Assembly (NCBI RefSeq): GCF_030817655.1
Contig: NZ_JAUSZM010000003.1
Coordinates: 1,488,001 to 1,552,000, forward strand
Source: Streptomyces sp. V4I2
Lineage (GTDB): Bacteria; Actinomycetota; Actinomycetes; Streptomycetales; Streptomycetaceae
DNA: 64,000 nucleotides
Reading direction: 5' to 3'
Shown here: piece by piece, positions 53,586 to 61,638 of the stretch
How positions within the stretch are numbered: position 1 is the first letter of the stretch
Layout: every line of letters starts with the position of its first letter
The notes under the pieces: model-generated
What the model saw: the letters and a program-made list of their open reading frames with translations, nothing else
What the model was told of the DNA's origin: nothing
Database searches by the model: none
Translations under genes and position numbers: made by a program

Positions 53586-55450
53586 GACGTCAGCGCCTTC
53601 ACCACTGCCGCCCGCGCGGTCTCGATGTCGTTGACGTCCTTCGTCCGGCCGTCGAGGTTCCGGGTCGCGGTGGTGAGGGCCTCGGTCAGGGCGTCACTGT
53701 CAGTGCCGCCGTCCTTCTTCCGCAGCTGGGCGATGAGTTCGAAGTCCTCGATGCCCTCCTTCAGCTGTTCCCAGCGGATGCTGGACATCGGGCCGTCCTT
53801 GCCGGGGTAGACCAGGTACTCGTCGCCCTGCGTGAAGATGTGCACCGGCTGCTTGAAGGGGTCGCTGGTCCAGCTGTTGTACGACCAGCGCAGGAAACCG
53901 TCCAGGTTCCGCTGGGCGGAGATCCACGGCAGCATCCGCGACTCGACGGCGGGCGAGAACGAGAGCGTGTTGGGGTGGGCGGGCGCGCCGTACACGTAGA
54001 AGGTCGTGGTCTTGCCGGCCTTGCGCCGCTCCGCGACCTTCTCCTTCGTCATCGCGTCGATGCCGCCCCAGTCGACGGACAGGTTGGACGCGACGCCCTC
54101 GGTGCTGATCGAACCGGCCACGGAGATGCGGTCGTCGAAGACCGGCGCGACCTCGTGGACGAAGTCCTTGACGACCGTCATCGTGCTGATGGGCCGCTCG
54201 TCGAAGGACAGCCAGGTGTTCTCCAGCCAGCCCTTGGCCTTCAGGTGCTTCTCGAAGGCGGGCAGGAACGTTCCCCATGCCTCCCGCCAGCGGTCGCCGC
54301 CCAGATCGACGTTCTCGTACACGGTCTTGCCGGTGCGGGTGTCGGTGTAGGTGAGGTGCTCCTGGTCCTGGAACGCCAGCATGGAGAAGGCACCGATGTC
54401 CGGTCCAAGACCGGCGCGTCTGGCGGTCTGGACGTACTTGTCCCAGCGGGCGAAGTCGAAGTCGAACGTCTTTCCGTTCCAGGTCCAGCCCACCATGCTG
54501 GTGTACGGCGTGGCGGTCTGTGACTCCCGGGTGCCCAGCGACCACTGGTGGTGCCACGGGTTGTCGACGATGGTGGTGTTGATGACCTTCTGGCCGCGCG
54601 AGGCCAGATCGCGGTTGTACTTCTCGATCAGCTTCCAGTGCTGGTCGGACCAGAGTCTGACGCCGTGGTTCTTGGCGATCGTCTCCGGCTGGGCCCATAC
54701 GTCGAGGAAGAAGTCGTAGTCCTTCGGGTCGGGCACGCTCGCGTCCGCGACCTCGATGGTCAGCGGGTAGGTGCTCTGGGTGCGGCCGTCGGCGTCGACC
54801 TTCACCGTGCCGGTGTAGGTGCCGGGCCTGGCCTTCTCGGGGATCTGGAAGGTGAACCACAGCGGCTGTGCCGCGTACGCGGGCACGTCCACGGAGGACC
54901 GCTCCTCCAGCGCGTCGCCGACCACGTCGGGGTTGCGGTCGCCGGACACCTCCTTGCCGGAGCTGACCTGGTCGATGGTGGCGGACCAGTCGACCTCGCT
55001 CTTGGAGCGCTGCACGGGCACGTACTTGACGAACCGGACCTGGGTGTCGGAGCCGGACAGTTTCGCGCCGCCCGGGCCGGTGAGGTCGCCGACCACGGCC
55101 TTGACGTCGTCGAGGTCCTGGCCGGAGGCGATCGCCAGCTGCGCCGACACCTGCTCGTTGCGGACGGCGGAGAGCTTGAGCTCCTTGGTGTCCTTGCCCT
55201 GGATGGCGGTCATCGGGTAGCGCGGGACCCGCTCCTCCGCGGAGCCGGCGAAGGAGCCGGTGGGAACCCAGGTGATGGTGTCCCTGGTGCCCATGGCGTC
55301 GGCGACCTTGACGGTCAGCCAGGTGGTGGTGGTCTTGGAATTGAGGTCGCTGCCGGTGGTCGTCGTACCGGTGACGGCGATCGCGGTGGTGCTCGCGGCC
55401 ACGACGACGCCCGCGACGAAGCCGGCGACAGCTGAGGACATACGTGCCAT
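53582..55450 (-). CDS. GH123-like beta-N-acetylgalactosaminidase, exported
   Basis: This 622-residue protein has an N-terminal hydrophobic segment (FVAGVVVAASTTAIAV) consistent with export. It belongs to the DUF4091/GH123 family. An N-terminal beta domain ends at QPLWFTFQIPEKARPGTYTG. The barrel follows with HHQWSLGTRESQTATPYTSM, the catalytic Asp-Glu pair in NTWLSFDERPISTM and the substrate-pocket block LDGFLRWSYNSWTSDP. Substrate-assisted release of beta-GalNAc is expected. Its stop overlaps the GH35 ATG. An 11-bp stem hairpin separates it from the first gene of the operon. The start at ATG 55450 has GAGGGAA upstream. Confidence 0.85.
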   Translation of the reverse strand: MARMSSAVAGFVAGVVVAASTTAIAVTGTTTTGSDLNSKTTTTWLTVKVADAMGTRDTITWVPTGSFAGSAEERVPRYPMTAIQGKDTKELKLSAVRNEQVSAQLAIASGQDLDDVKAVVGDLTGPGGAKLSGSDTQVRFVKYVPVQRSKSEVDWSATIDQVSSGKEVSGDRNPDVVGDALEERSSVDVPAYAAQPLWFTFQIPEKARPGTYTGTVKVDADGRTQSTYPLTIEVADASVPDPKDYDFFLDVWAQPETIAKNHGVRLWSDQHWKLIEKYNRDLASRGQKVINTTIVDNPWHHQWSLGTRESQTATPYTSMVGWTWNGKTFDFDFARWDKYVQTARRAGLGPDIGAFSMLAFQDQEHLTYTDTRTGKTVYENVDLGGDRWREAWGTFLPAFEKHLKAKGWLENTWLSFDERPISTMTVVKDFVHEVAPVFDDRISVAGSISTEGVASNLSVDWGGIDAMTKEKVAERRKAGKTTTFYVYGAPAHPNTLSFSPAVESRMLPWISAQRNLDGFLRWSYNSWTSDPFKQPVHIFTQGDEYLVYPGKDGPMSSIRWEQLKEGIEDFELIAQLRKKDGGTDSDALTEALTTATRNLDGRTKDVNDIETARAAVVKALTS

Positions 55451-55496
55451 GGGGGTGGGTTCCCTCTCTCATGGACGTGCAGGGAGTGGTCCCGTC

Positions 55497-55534
55497 CCCG
55501 GCAGGCCCCACGGGGAAGTGGGAGGCCTGCCGGG
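55497..55534 (-). terminator. Intercistronic 11-bp stem hairpin
   Basis: CCCGGCAGGCC (55497-55507) and its exact inverted copy GGCCTGCCGGG (55524-55534) enclose a 16-base loop between the first (GH31 B) and second (GH123) genes of the glycosidase operon. It could be a partial terminator, an RNA-processing site or a stabiliser that sets different levels for the first gene and the rest. Confidence 0.6.
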
Positions 55535-55565
55535 TGACGGGGGTGGTGCCGGTTGCAGCGGCTCG

Positions 55566-58500
55566 TCAGGAGGTGACGGAGAATCCGCTGAAGACGGCTT
55601 CGATGTTCTCGCCGGGGTGGTTGGCGTTGGCCGCGCTGGCGACCATCCCGGCGTCACCGGTACCGGCGGCCGACGGCACCTGCGCGGTGCCGACCTGCGA
55701 CCAGGTCTCGCCGTCCTTGCTGGCGTACGCGGTGTAGGTGGCGCCGTCCCGGGTCAGCTTGAGATACGCCGGGTGGTAGGTGGAGCCGCCGCCCGCCCAG
55801 GTGTCGAGCTTCCCGTCGCCGTCGCTGTCGGTCATGAACTCCAGTCCGTAGCTCTGGGTCATGACCAGCACGGCGTAACCGCCCTTCTCGGGTGCGGTCA
55901 GGTCGTTGGCGAGGGCGACGCCAGCCTTGCCGACCGGTGAGGCGCTGTCCTGGGAGACCAACTGGGCCTGCACGGTGGCCTTCTCACCCGCCGCGTCGTC
56001 GCGGTAGATGACGCCCTTCTCGTCCTTCCAGCCGGACAGGTCCTGGCCGCCCGCCCAGATGGCGAACTGGTCGCCCGCCTGGGCGTATTGGGGGTCCTCG
56101 GAGGTGGTGTCGGCCGTGAGGTACGGCTCCTGCACGCTGCTGGGGGCCGCCTTCACCTGCGCCGGCACGGTGTCGGACACCTTCGTCGATCCGTTGTAGG
56201 TAGCCGTACCGATGAGGTTGTGGCTGCCCCATCGGGCGTCGGCGGCCGGGGTCACCGTCCAGGTGGTGGTGAGGGTGGCGCCGTTCCTGAGGGATGCCGC
56301 GGTGGTCGGGCCGGTCGCCTCGGCGGTCCAGCCCTCGGGCAGATCCAGCGCCGCCTTGGCGTTCTTGAGGGTCCCGGTGCTCCAGTTGGTCACCTCGGTG
56401 GTCACCTCGAACGGCTTACCGGCATCGGTGGACGGGGCGTCCGGGGTGATCAGCACCGAGGCGGCCGGAGCGTCGTCGCGCTTGAGCGCCTGTACGGCCT
56501 TGGCGGCACCCTTGGCCTTGAGGTTGACGAAGGCCGGAGTGACGCCGAGCGGCGCCGCGTACCCCTTGAGGGTCCTGGGCCCACGGATCACGGTGCCCTG
56601 GTTCACGTCGTACCACGTGCCCGGCGGCAGATGGACGGAGCGGGTGGCGCCGGTGCTCAGCTTGGGTGCGGCCAGCACGGCCGGGCCGAGCATCCACTCG
56701 TCGGTGACCGTGTAACTCGCCTCGTCCTTCGGAAAGTCGAAGAACAGCGGCCGCATGATCGGATCGCCGGTCTTCAGGGTGCTCTGCACCTGGTCCCAGA
56801 TGTACGGGGCGAGCTTCTCGTGGGTCTCGATCGCCTCCCGGTAGAGGTCGACCGTCTCCTGGTCGTAGTCCACCTTCTGCCCGGTGGTGGTGTCGTTCGT
56901 GTCCACCGGGGAGGTCGAGGCGTACATCAGCGGCATCAGCGAGGCGGACTGCGCCCACCGCACCAGTACGTCCTTCGTCGGTGCCGGCTGGCCGCCGGAG
57001 CCGCCGATCATGTCGGACTCGACGAACGGGTAGCCGATGGTGGAGATGGCCAGGTTCTGGGTGGCGGAGGCGCGCAGGGAGTCCCAGCCGGTGCCCTTGT
57101 CGACCTGGCGGGTGACGAAGCCGGCCTCGTGGGCCGTCCGGTTCCAGTGCACCCGGATGCCGGCGCCCTGGAGGTCGAACTCGTCGGCGAGCTCGGTGCC
57201 GAGCTTCTGGTAGTCCGTGGCCTGGTGGCCCTCGCGCGGCGCGCACTTCTCGTCGAAGAAGCGGGTGTCGAACTTCAGCCCGTCGATGTCGTACGTGTCC
57301 ATCAACTTCTTGAGGTTGCCCTCGTACCAGGCCTTGGCCTCGCGGTTGGCCAGGTCGATGATCCCGGCCTGGCCGTTCCACCAGGTCACTTCGCACGGCT
57401 TAGTCGTGTCCTTGGCGTCCATGAGCAAGTAGCCGTTGTCGACCGCGTACTGGTAGTTGTCGGAGTCCAGGTTGATCCACAGGGTGACCCAGATGCCGAA
57501 GTCGAAGCCCATGTCGTGGATCTTCTTGGAGAGGCCCTTGGGATCGGGGAAGGTCTTGGGATCCCAGGTCAGATTGCCGTAGTTCGACTCCCACTTGTCG
57601 TCGAGCTGGATGGTGTGCCCGTCCAGACCGTTGTCGTGGAGGTCGGTGGCGTAGTCGAGCAGTTTCTCCTGGTCGATCTTGGTGTAGAACTGCGCCCAGG
57701 AATTCCACAGCGGCTTGGCGTACTGCTCGTACGTGGCGTCGGACTTGGTCGGCTTGCCGACGATGCCGATGTAGTCGCGGTAGACCTCGAGCGGGGTCGA
57801 CTCGACGAACACGGTGGCTTTGTAGGTGTCGGGCGACTCGACGGTGAAGGTGCCGAGGCCGCCCTTGCCCTTGTTGAGCGCCACGTCCATGACGTCGCCG
57901 GTGTCGACATGGAGACCGGTCGACTTGGAGGTGTACCAGAACGGGTCGATCATGTTGTACGACGCCGGGCCGAAGGTCTCGTGGTCGACCTCGCCGGCGT
58001 CCAGCGGCCAGGGCTGGTTGACACCGGGGCCGCCCTGCGGGGTTTCCGCCTCGCCGTGGCCGTACCAGTGGCCTGCCGATGACAGGTCGTAGGCGAGGCC
58101 GAGTTGGTCGGGGCTGCCGCCTTCGACGTCCCAGTCCAGCTGGTAGCGGTCGGCTTCGGGCGTGATCCGGGCCTTGACGGTGGCGCCGTCGAGGGTGGTG
58201 TCGGTGGTGAGGGTGAGGACGCCGCTCTGCCACGTCCAGTCGGTGACCTCGGTGGCGTGCTCCCACTTCTCGTCGGAGCGGAAGCGGAGTCCTCCGGTGT
58301 CGCCGCCCGCGGTGCCGAGCACGGTTTTTCCGGAGCGCTCGGTGGTGAGGGCGAGTTCGTCGGTGGCTATGTCGACGGCGTAGCCGGGGGTGTTCCTGGT
58401 GCCCGGCACGGACAGGGTGAGGCCGTCCGCGCTCTGGGTCACCTTCGGCCGGTCGGCGGTGTCCGCCTGGGCCTTCGTGGTGAGGGGTCCGGTGACGGAC

Positions 58501-58583
58501 GGTACGAGCGTCAGGGTCAGCGCGGTGGCCAACAGCGTTGCGGGTCTACGGGATTTCCGCCGTCTGAGCGGTTGGATGCGCAC
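55566..58583 (-). CDS. GH31 glycosidase B with NEW3 and jelly-roll modules
   Basis: This 1005-residue Sec-exported GH31 enzyme is the first gene of the operon. The catalytic part has the nucleophile in DIDGLKFDTRFFDEKCAPRE, the acid/base in GYPFVESDMIGGSGGQPAPT and QLDDKWESNYGNLTWDPKTF. It continues with an Ig-like module (ATLTTTWTVTPAADARWGSH) and the shared laminin-G-like module (FAIWAGGQDLSGWKDEKGVI). It is paralogous to the GH31 at 47926, with long near-identical DNA in the C-terminal barrel half. Alpha-galactosidase-, alpha-GalNAcase- or alpha-glucosidase-type activity is possible. A TTGACA promoter and candidate DeoR sites lie just upstream. Confidence 0.9.
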   Translation of the reverse strand: MRIQPLRRRKSRRPATLLATALTLTLVPSVTGPLTTKAQADTADRPKVTQSADGLTLSVPGTRNTPGYAVDIATDELALTTERSGKTVLGTAGGDTGGLRFRSDEKWEHATEVTDWTWQSGVLTLTTDTTLDGATVKARITPEADRYQLDWDVEGGSPDQLGLAYDLSSAGHWYGHGEAETPQGGPGVNQPWPLDAGEVDHETFGPASYNMIDPFWYTSKSTGLHVDTGDVMDVALNKGKGGLGTFTVESPDTYKATVFVESTPLEVYRDYIGIVGKPTKSDATYEQYAKPLWNSWAQFYTKIDQEKLLDYATDLHDNGLDGHTIQLDDKWESNYGNLTWDPKTFPDPKGLSKKIHDMGFDFGIWVTLWINLDSDNYQYAVDNGYLLMDAKDTTKPCEVTWWNGQAGIIDLANREAKAWYEGNLKKLMDTYDIDGLKFDTRFFDEKCAPREGHQATDYQKLGTELADEFDLQGAGIRVHWNRTAHEAGFVTRQVDKGTGWDSLRASATQNLAISTIGYPFVESDMIGGSGGQPAPTKDVLVRWAQSASLMPLMYASTSPVDTNDTTTGQKVDYDQETVDLYREAIETHEKLAPYIWDQVQSTLKTGDPIMRPLFFDFPKDEASYTVTDEWMLGPAVLAAPKLSTGATRSVHLPPGTWYDVNQGTVIRGPRTLKGYAAPLGVTPAFVNLKAKGAAKAVQALKRDDAPAASVLITPDAPSTDAGKPFEVTTEVTNWSTGTLKNAKAALDLPEGWTAEATGPTTAASLRNGATLTTTWTVTPAADARWGSHNLIGTATYNGSTKVSDTVPAQVKAAPSSVQEPYLTADTTSEDPQYAQAGDQFAIWAGGQDLSGWKDEKGVIYRDDAAGEKATVQAQLVSQDSASPVGKAGVALANDLTAPEKGGYAVLVMTQSYGLEFMTDSDGDGKLDTWAGGGSTYHPAYLKLTRDGATYTAYASKDGETWSQVGTAQVPSAAGTGDAGMVASAANANHPGENIEAVFSGFSVTS

Positions 58584-58642
58584 TCACGACCTCCTGCGGG
58601 GCGGGGCGTTGCTTCGCGGAGCAGCACGACAAGATCATGCTC

Positions 58643-58681
58643 ATTTCTGCTCATGTTCTGGCCAGAAACGTCAGCTGTCAA
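58643..58681 (-). promoter_or_regulatory. Promoter and candidate DeoR sites, glycosidase operon
   Basis: On the minus strand TTGACA (58681-58676) is followed after 17 bases by GAACAT (58658-58653), a plausible -35/-10 pair with a weak -10. ATTTCTGCTC at 58643-58652 abuts the -10, and GCCAGAAACG overlaps the spacer. They resemble the GAGCAGAAAC site before the importer operon and a related site before the deoR-type gene, as expected for repression. Confidence 0.5.
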
Positions 58682-59290
58682 CATTCACTTCCATGATTTC
58701 TCCGCAGCACCAGTGGCCACTGTCACCCCTGCTGACAGCGGCCCGACCGGGTCCGCGCCCTGCTCGGAGCGGGGACAGGTCCCGGAGAAACGGCTGTAAA
58801 TTCTGTGTGAACCGCGTCCAGTTCGGGAGGTTCCGGCTCCTCTGCCCGGTCCGCGACGCCGACGTGGCCGACGGGCGCCACAGCCAGGGCGGGATCATTC
58901 AGCGGGTCGGCTGACGGGTCGTCCGGGCCAGGCCCGAGCGCCGCGGCCAACCGCTGCACCACGACCGGGTCGGCCACCGGGTCACTCCCGAAAGCACACC
59001 AACTGGCCCTCAGTCAGGGGACTTCCCCAGGCCGGCCATGGGGAACGGCTGCCGGATGATCGAAGTACCAGGCCGCCCGGTTCCGCCCGGTGCGGGGGAC
59101 GGCCCGCGCCGGCTCCCCTCACGGGCAGGTTTGCACCCAAGCGCCCGGCACCTCGCGCCGCCGGGGCCGCCCGTGAGGCGGCCCCGCACGCCCAGCCCCC
59201 GCCCCCGGCAGGATCAACCGCTCTACTCCGAGGGGCCTTTCAGACCGCGACTCGGCAGGCACCCGGGACAGCCTCCGCCCGCAGGCAGCC
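58682..59290. other. Divergent spacer between glycosidase and importer operons
   Basis: No convincing gene lies in this 600-base stretch. Short frames on both strands are Pro/Arg-rich and unlike known proteins. A perfect 9-bp GC stem with a five-base loop occurs at 59163-59185 and could be a terminator or remnant. The flanking edges carry the two promoters. Confidence 0.5.
59163..59185. terminator. 9-bp GC hairpin in divergent spacer
   Basis: GGGGCCGCC (59163-59171) and GGCGGCCCC (59177-59185) form a perfect stem with a 5-base loop. It may insulate the importer operon from upstream readthrough. No T-tract follows on either strand. Confidence 0.5.
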
Positions 59291-59291
59291 C

Positions 59292-59362
59292 TTGACATCG
59301 TGCGCAATCAGTTGGGCATGATGGTGATTACTGCTTGAAGTAAGCCACTTTCGAGCAGAAAC
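59292..59362 (+). promoter_or_regulatory. Promoter and operator of sugar importer operon
   Basis: TTGACA at 59292-59297 with CATGAT at 59317-59322 (19-base spacing) gives a likely promoter. GAGCAGAAAC at 59353-59362 lies just downstream of the expected transcript start. It matches the site before the glycosidase operon in inverse orientation. The candidate regulator is the DeoR-type protein encoded at 62550. Confidence 0.5.
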
Positions 59363-59393
59363 AATCACTGACTTGCAACGAAGGTGGTACCCC

Positions 59394-60644
59394 GTGAAAC
59401 GGCACCTCATCGGCATCGCAGCAGGTGTGACCCTCGCCCTGGTCCTCAGCGGTTGCGGGAAGGGAGGTTCGTCCGGCGACAGCGACTCGGACGGGAAAAC
59501 GATCAGATTCGTGGCCGCCAAGTACGACGACGACACCCAGCCCTACTGGGACAAACTCATCAAGACCTTCGAGGCCGAGAACCCCGGCTACCAGGTCGAG
59601 TTGGAGGTCGTCGACTGGGAGCAGCTGGATTCCAAGGTCAAGACATACATCCAGACCGGGCAGCAACCCGACGTCCTCAACTACAACAAGTTCTCCGACT
59701 TCGCCCGCGACGACCTGATCTACCAGGCCAAGGACGTCGTGTCGCCGAAGGTGCTCGACGACTTCCTGCCGCTCTTCGCCGATCAGGCGCAGTACGAAGG
59801 CGTCCAGTACGGCCTGCCGTTCATCTCCAGTGCTCGGCTCTTCTTCTACAACAAGGACATCTTCGACAAAGCCAAGATCTCCAAGCCGCCGTCCAGCTGG
59901 GCCGAGGTCGAGGACGCCGCCGAGAAGGTAAAGAAGGCCGGGGACATCCCGCTGGGCCTGCCGCTCGGCGCGGAGGAGGCCCAGGCCGAGTTCTACATCT
60001 GGGCGATGAACAACGGCGGCGGCTGGACCGACAAGTCGGGCAAGTGGACGGTCGACCAGCAGGCCAACGTCGAGACGCTGGACTTCCTGCGGAAGCTCAC
60101 GAAGGCCGGGCTGACCCAGCCCAACCCCGAGGCCACCAACCGCAAGGACGTCTTCAACCAGTTCGCGCAAGGCAAGATCGGCATGATCAACGGTGCCGTC
60201 TTCATGCGCAAGGGCTTCATCGACACGGTCGACAAGAACCTGAACTACGGCGTCGCACCGCTGCCGAGCAAGGACGGCACGACGCACAACACGCTCGGTG
60301 TCCAGGACTACCTGGTGGCCTTCAAGAAGGACGAGGGCAAGAACCGCGAGGCCGTCAACAAGTTCCTCGACTTCTTCTACCAGAAGGAGAACGCCTCGAA
60401 GTTCCTGTCCACCGAGGGGTTCCTGTCGGTCACCAAGTCGGCCGGTGACGCGCTGAGTTCGGACGCCTCCTACTACAAGCCGTTCGTCGACGCGCTGTCG
60501 GGCGCGCGGTTCGCCCCTACCGACAACCCCAACTGGTCGGCCGTCGAGGGCGCCGTGAAGCAGCGCATCGGCACCGCCGTGTCGAGCGCCGAGCCCGAGA
60601 AGGTCCTGGGCGAAATCCAGGAGACCGCCGAGAAGGACGGCTGA
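59394..60644 (+). CDS. Sugar ABC transporter binding lipoprotein
   Basis: This 416-residue lipoprotein is of the extracellular solute-binding family 1 (MalE-like). A signal peptide with lipobox (ALVLSGCGKG) precedes IRFVAAKYDDDTQPYWDKLI, DVLNYNKFSDFARDDLIYQA and QYGLPFISSARLFFYNKDIF. The start is GTG 59394, with AAGGTGG upstream; an earlier in-frame ATG at 59373 has no site. It leads a binding-protein/permease/permease operon with no ATPase gene, so a shared MsiK-type ATPase encoded elsewhere is expected, as is usual in Streptomyces. The cargo is probably an oligosaccharide released by the neighbouring secreted glycosidases. Confidence 0.92.
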   Translation: MKRHLIGIAAGVTLALVLSGCGKGGSSGDSDSDGKTIRFVAAKYDDDTQPYWDKLIKTFEAENPGYQVELEVVDWEQLDSKVKTYIQTGQQPDVLNYNKFSDFARDDLIYQAKDVVSPKVLDDFLPLFADQAQYEGVQYGLPFISSARLFFYNKDIFDKAKISKPPSSWAEVEDAAEKVKKAGDIPLGLPLGAEEAQAEFYIWAMNNGGGWTDKSGKWTVDQQANVETLDFLRKLTKAGLTQPNPEATNRKDVFNQFAQGKIGMINGAVFMRKGFIDTVDKNLNYGVAPLPSKDGTTHNTLGVQDYLVAFKKDEGKNREAVNKFLDFFYQKENASKFLSTEGFLSVTKSAGDALSSDASYYKPFVDALSGARFAPTDNPNWSAVEGAVKQRIGTAVSSAEPEKVLGEIQETAEKDG

Positions 60645-60648
60645 CCGG

Positions 60649-61638
60649 GTGGCCGTACAGGACTTCACCACGCGCACTGCCGGGTCCGGGTCCGGGTCCG
60701 GGTCCGGGTCCGGGGAAGAACGGACCACACCTGGGGCACTCCCACGCCGCGTCCGGACCGGTCACCGCCTGCGGGCACTGGAGCCGCTGCTGTGGCTCGG
60801 CCCCGCACTCGTGCTGATCCTGGCCGTGGTCATCTGGCCCGTCGTCGAGATGGTCCGCACGTCCCTGATGGACATCAGCTCCACCGGACTGACCCGCGGC
60901 TTCGCGGGTGGCGCCAACTACGCCGACCTGTTCGCCGAGCCGGACCTGCCGGGCGTGGTGCTGCGCACCCTGGTCTGGGTGGTGGGCGTGGTCACGGTCA
61001 CCCTCACCGTCTCGCTGGCACTGGCGCAGTTGCTCAACTCACGTTTCCCCGGGCGCCGGATGGTCCGCTGGGCGCTGATCGTGCCCTGGGCCGCATCGGT
61101 TCTGATGACGGCGCTGACCTGGCGCTGGATGCTCAACAACTTCTACGGCGTCGTCAACCGCGTGCTGATGGACGTGGGAATCCTCGACAAACCGGTGAAC
61201 TGGCTGGCCCACCCGGCCCAGGCGTTCGCCTGGATGATGGCCGTCGCGGTCTTCGTCTCCCTGCCGTTCACCGCGTTCGTCATCCTCTCCGGCCTGGGCA
61301 CCATCCCGGCCGAGGTGTACGAGGCGGCCCGCCTGGACGGCGCGGGAACGGCCCGCACCTACCTCTCCGTCACGCTGCCGCTGCTGCGCCCCTCCCTGCT
61401 GGTCGCCGCCATCATCAACGTCATCAACGTGTTCAACTCCTTCCCGGTCATCTGGGCCATGACCCGCGGCGGTCCCGGCTTCGCCACGGACACGACCACC
61501 ACCTACATGTACAAGCTCGCGTTCGACAACCAGGCCGTCGGCGAGTCGGCGGCCATGGCCGTCGTGAACTTCGCGCTGATCCTCCTGGTCGTGCTGGTGT
61601 ACCTGCGCGTCGTCCGCGGGCGAGAGGAGACCGGCTGA
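60649..61638 (+). CDS. Sugar ABC transporter permease 1 (MalF-like)
   Basis: This 329-residue permease has six predicted membrane helices and the ATPase-docking EAA loop IPAEVYEAARLDGAGTARTY. FNSFPVIWAMTRGGPG is a further family block. The cytoplasmic N-terminus has a Gly-Ser run encoded by tandem CGGGTC hexamers at 60681-60710. The start is GTG 60649, directly after the binding-protein stop. It pairs with the second permease, whose ATG overlaps its stop as TGATG. Confidence 0.92.
   Translation: MAVQDFTTRTAGSGSGSGSGSGEERTTPGALPRRVRTGHRLRALEPLLWLGPALVLILAVVIWPVVEMVRTSLMDISSTGLTRGFAGGANYADLFAEPDLPGVVLRTLVWVVGVVTVTLTVSLALAQLLNSRFPGRRMVRWALIVPWAASVLMTALTWRWMLNNFYGVVNRVLMDVGILDKPVNWLAHPAQAFAWMMAVAVFVSLPFTAFVILSGLGTIPAEVYEAARLDGAGTARTYLSVTLPLLRPSLLVAAIINVINVFNSFPVIWAMTRGGPGFATDTTTTYMYKLAFDNQAVGESAAMAVVNFALILLVVLVYLRVVRGREETG
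60681..60710 (+). repeat. Hexanucleotide repeat CGGGTC x5 inside permease gene
   Basis: Five perfect tandem copies of CGGGTC encode alternating Gly-Ser in the cytoplasmic N-terminus of the first permease. A unit is two codons, so slippage would change tail length without breaking the frame. Confidence 0.9.

Noticed and set aside
58723..58977. Minus-strand frame beginning MADPVVVQRLAAALG as a small gene
   Set aside because: The first part looks protein-like, but no ribosome-binding site, no known domain and a low-complexity end; kept as spacer.
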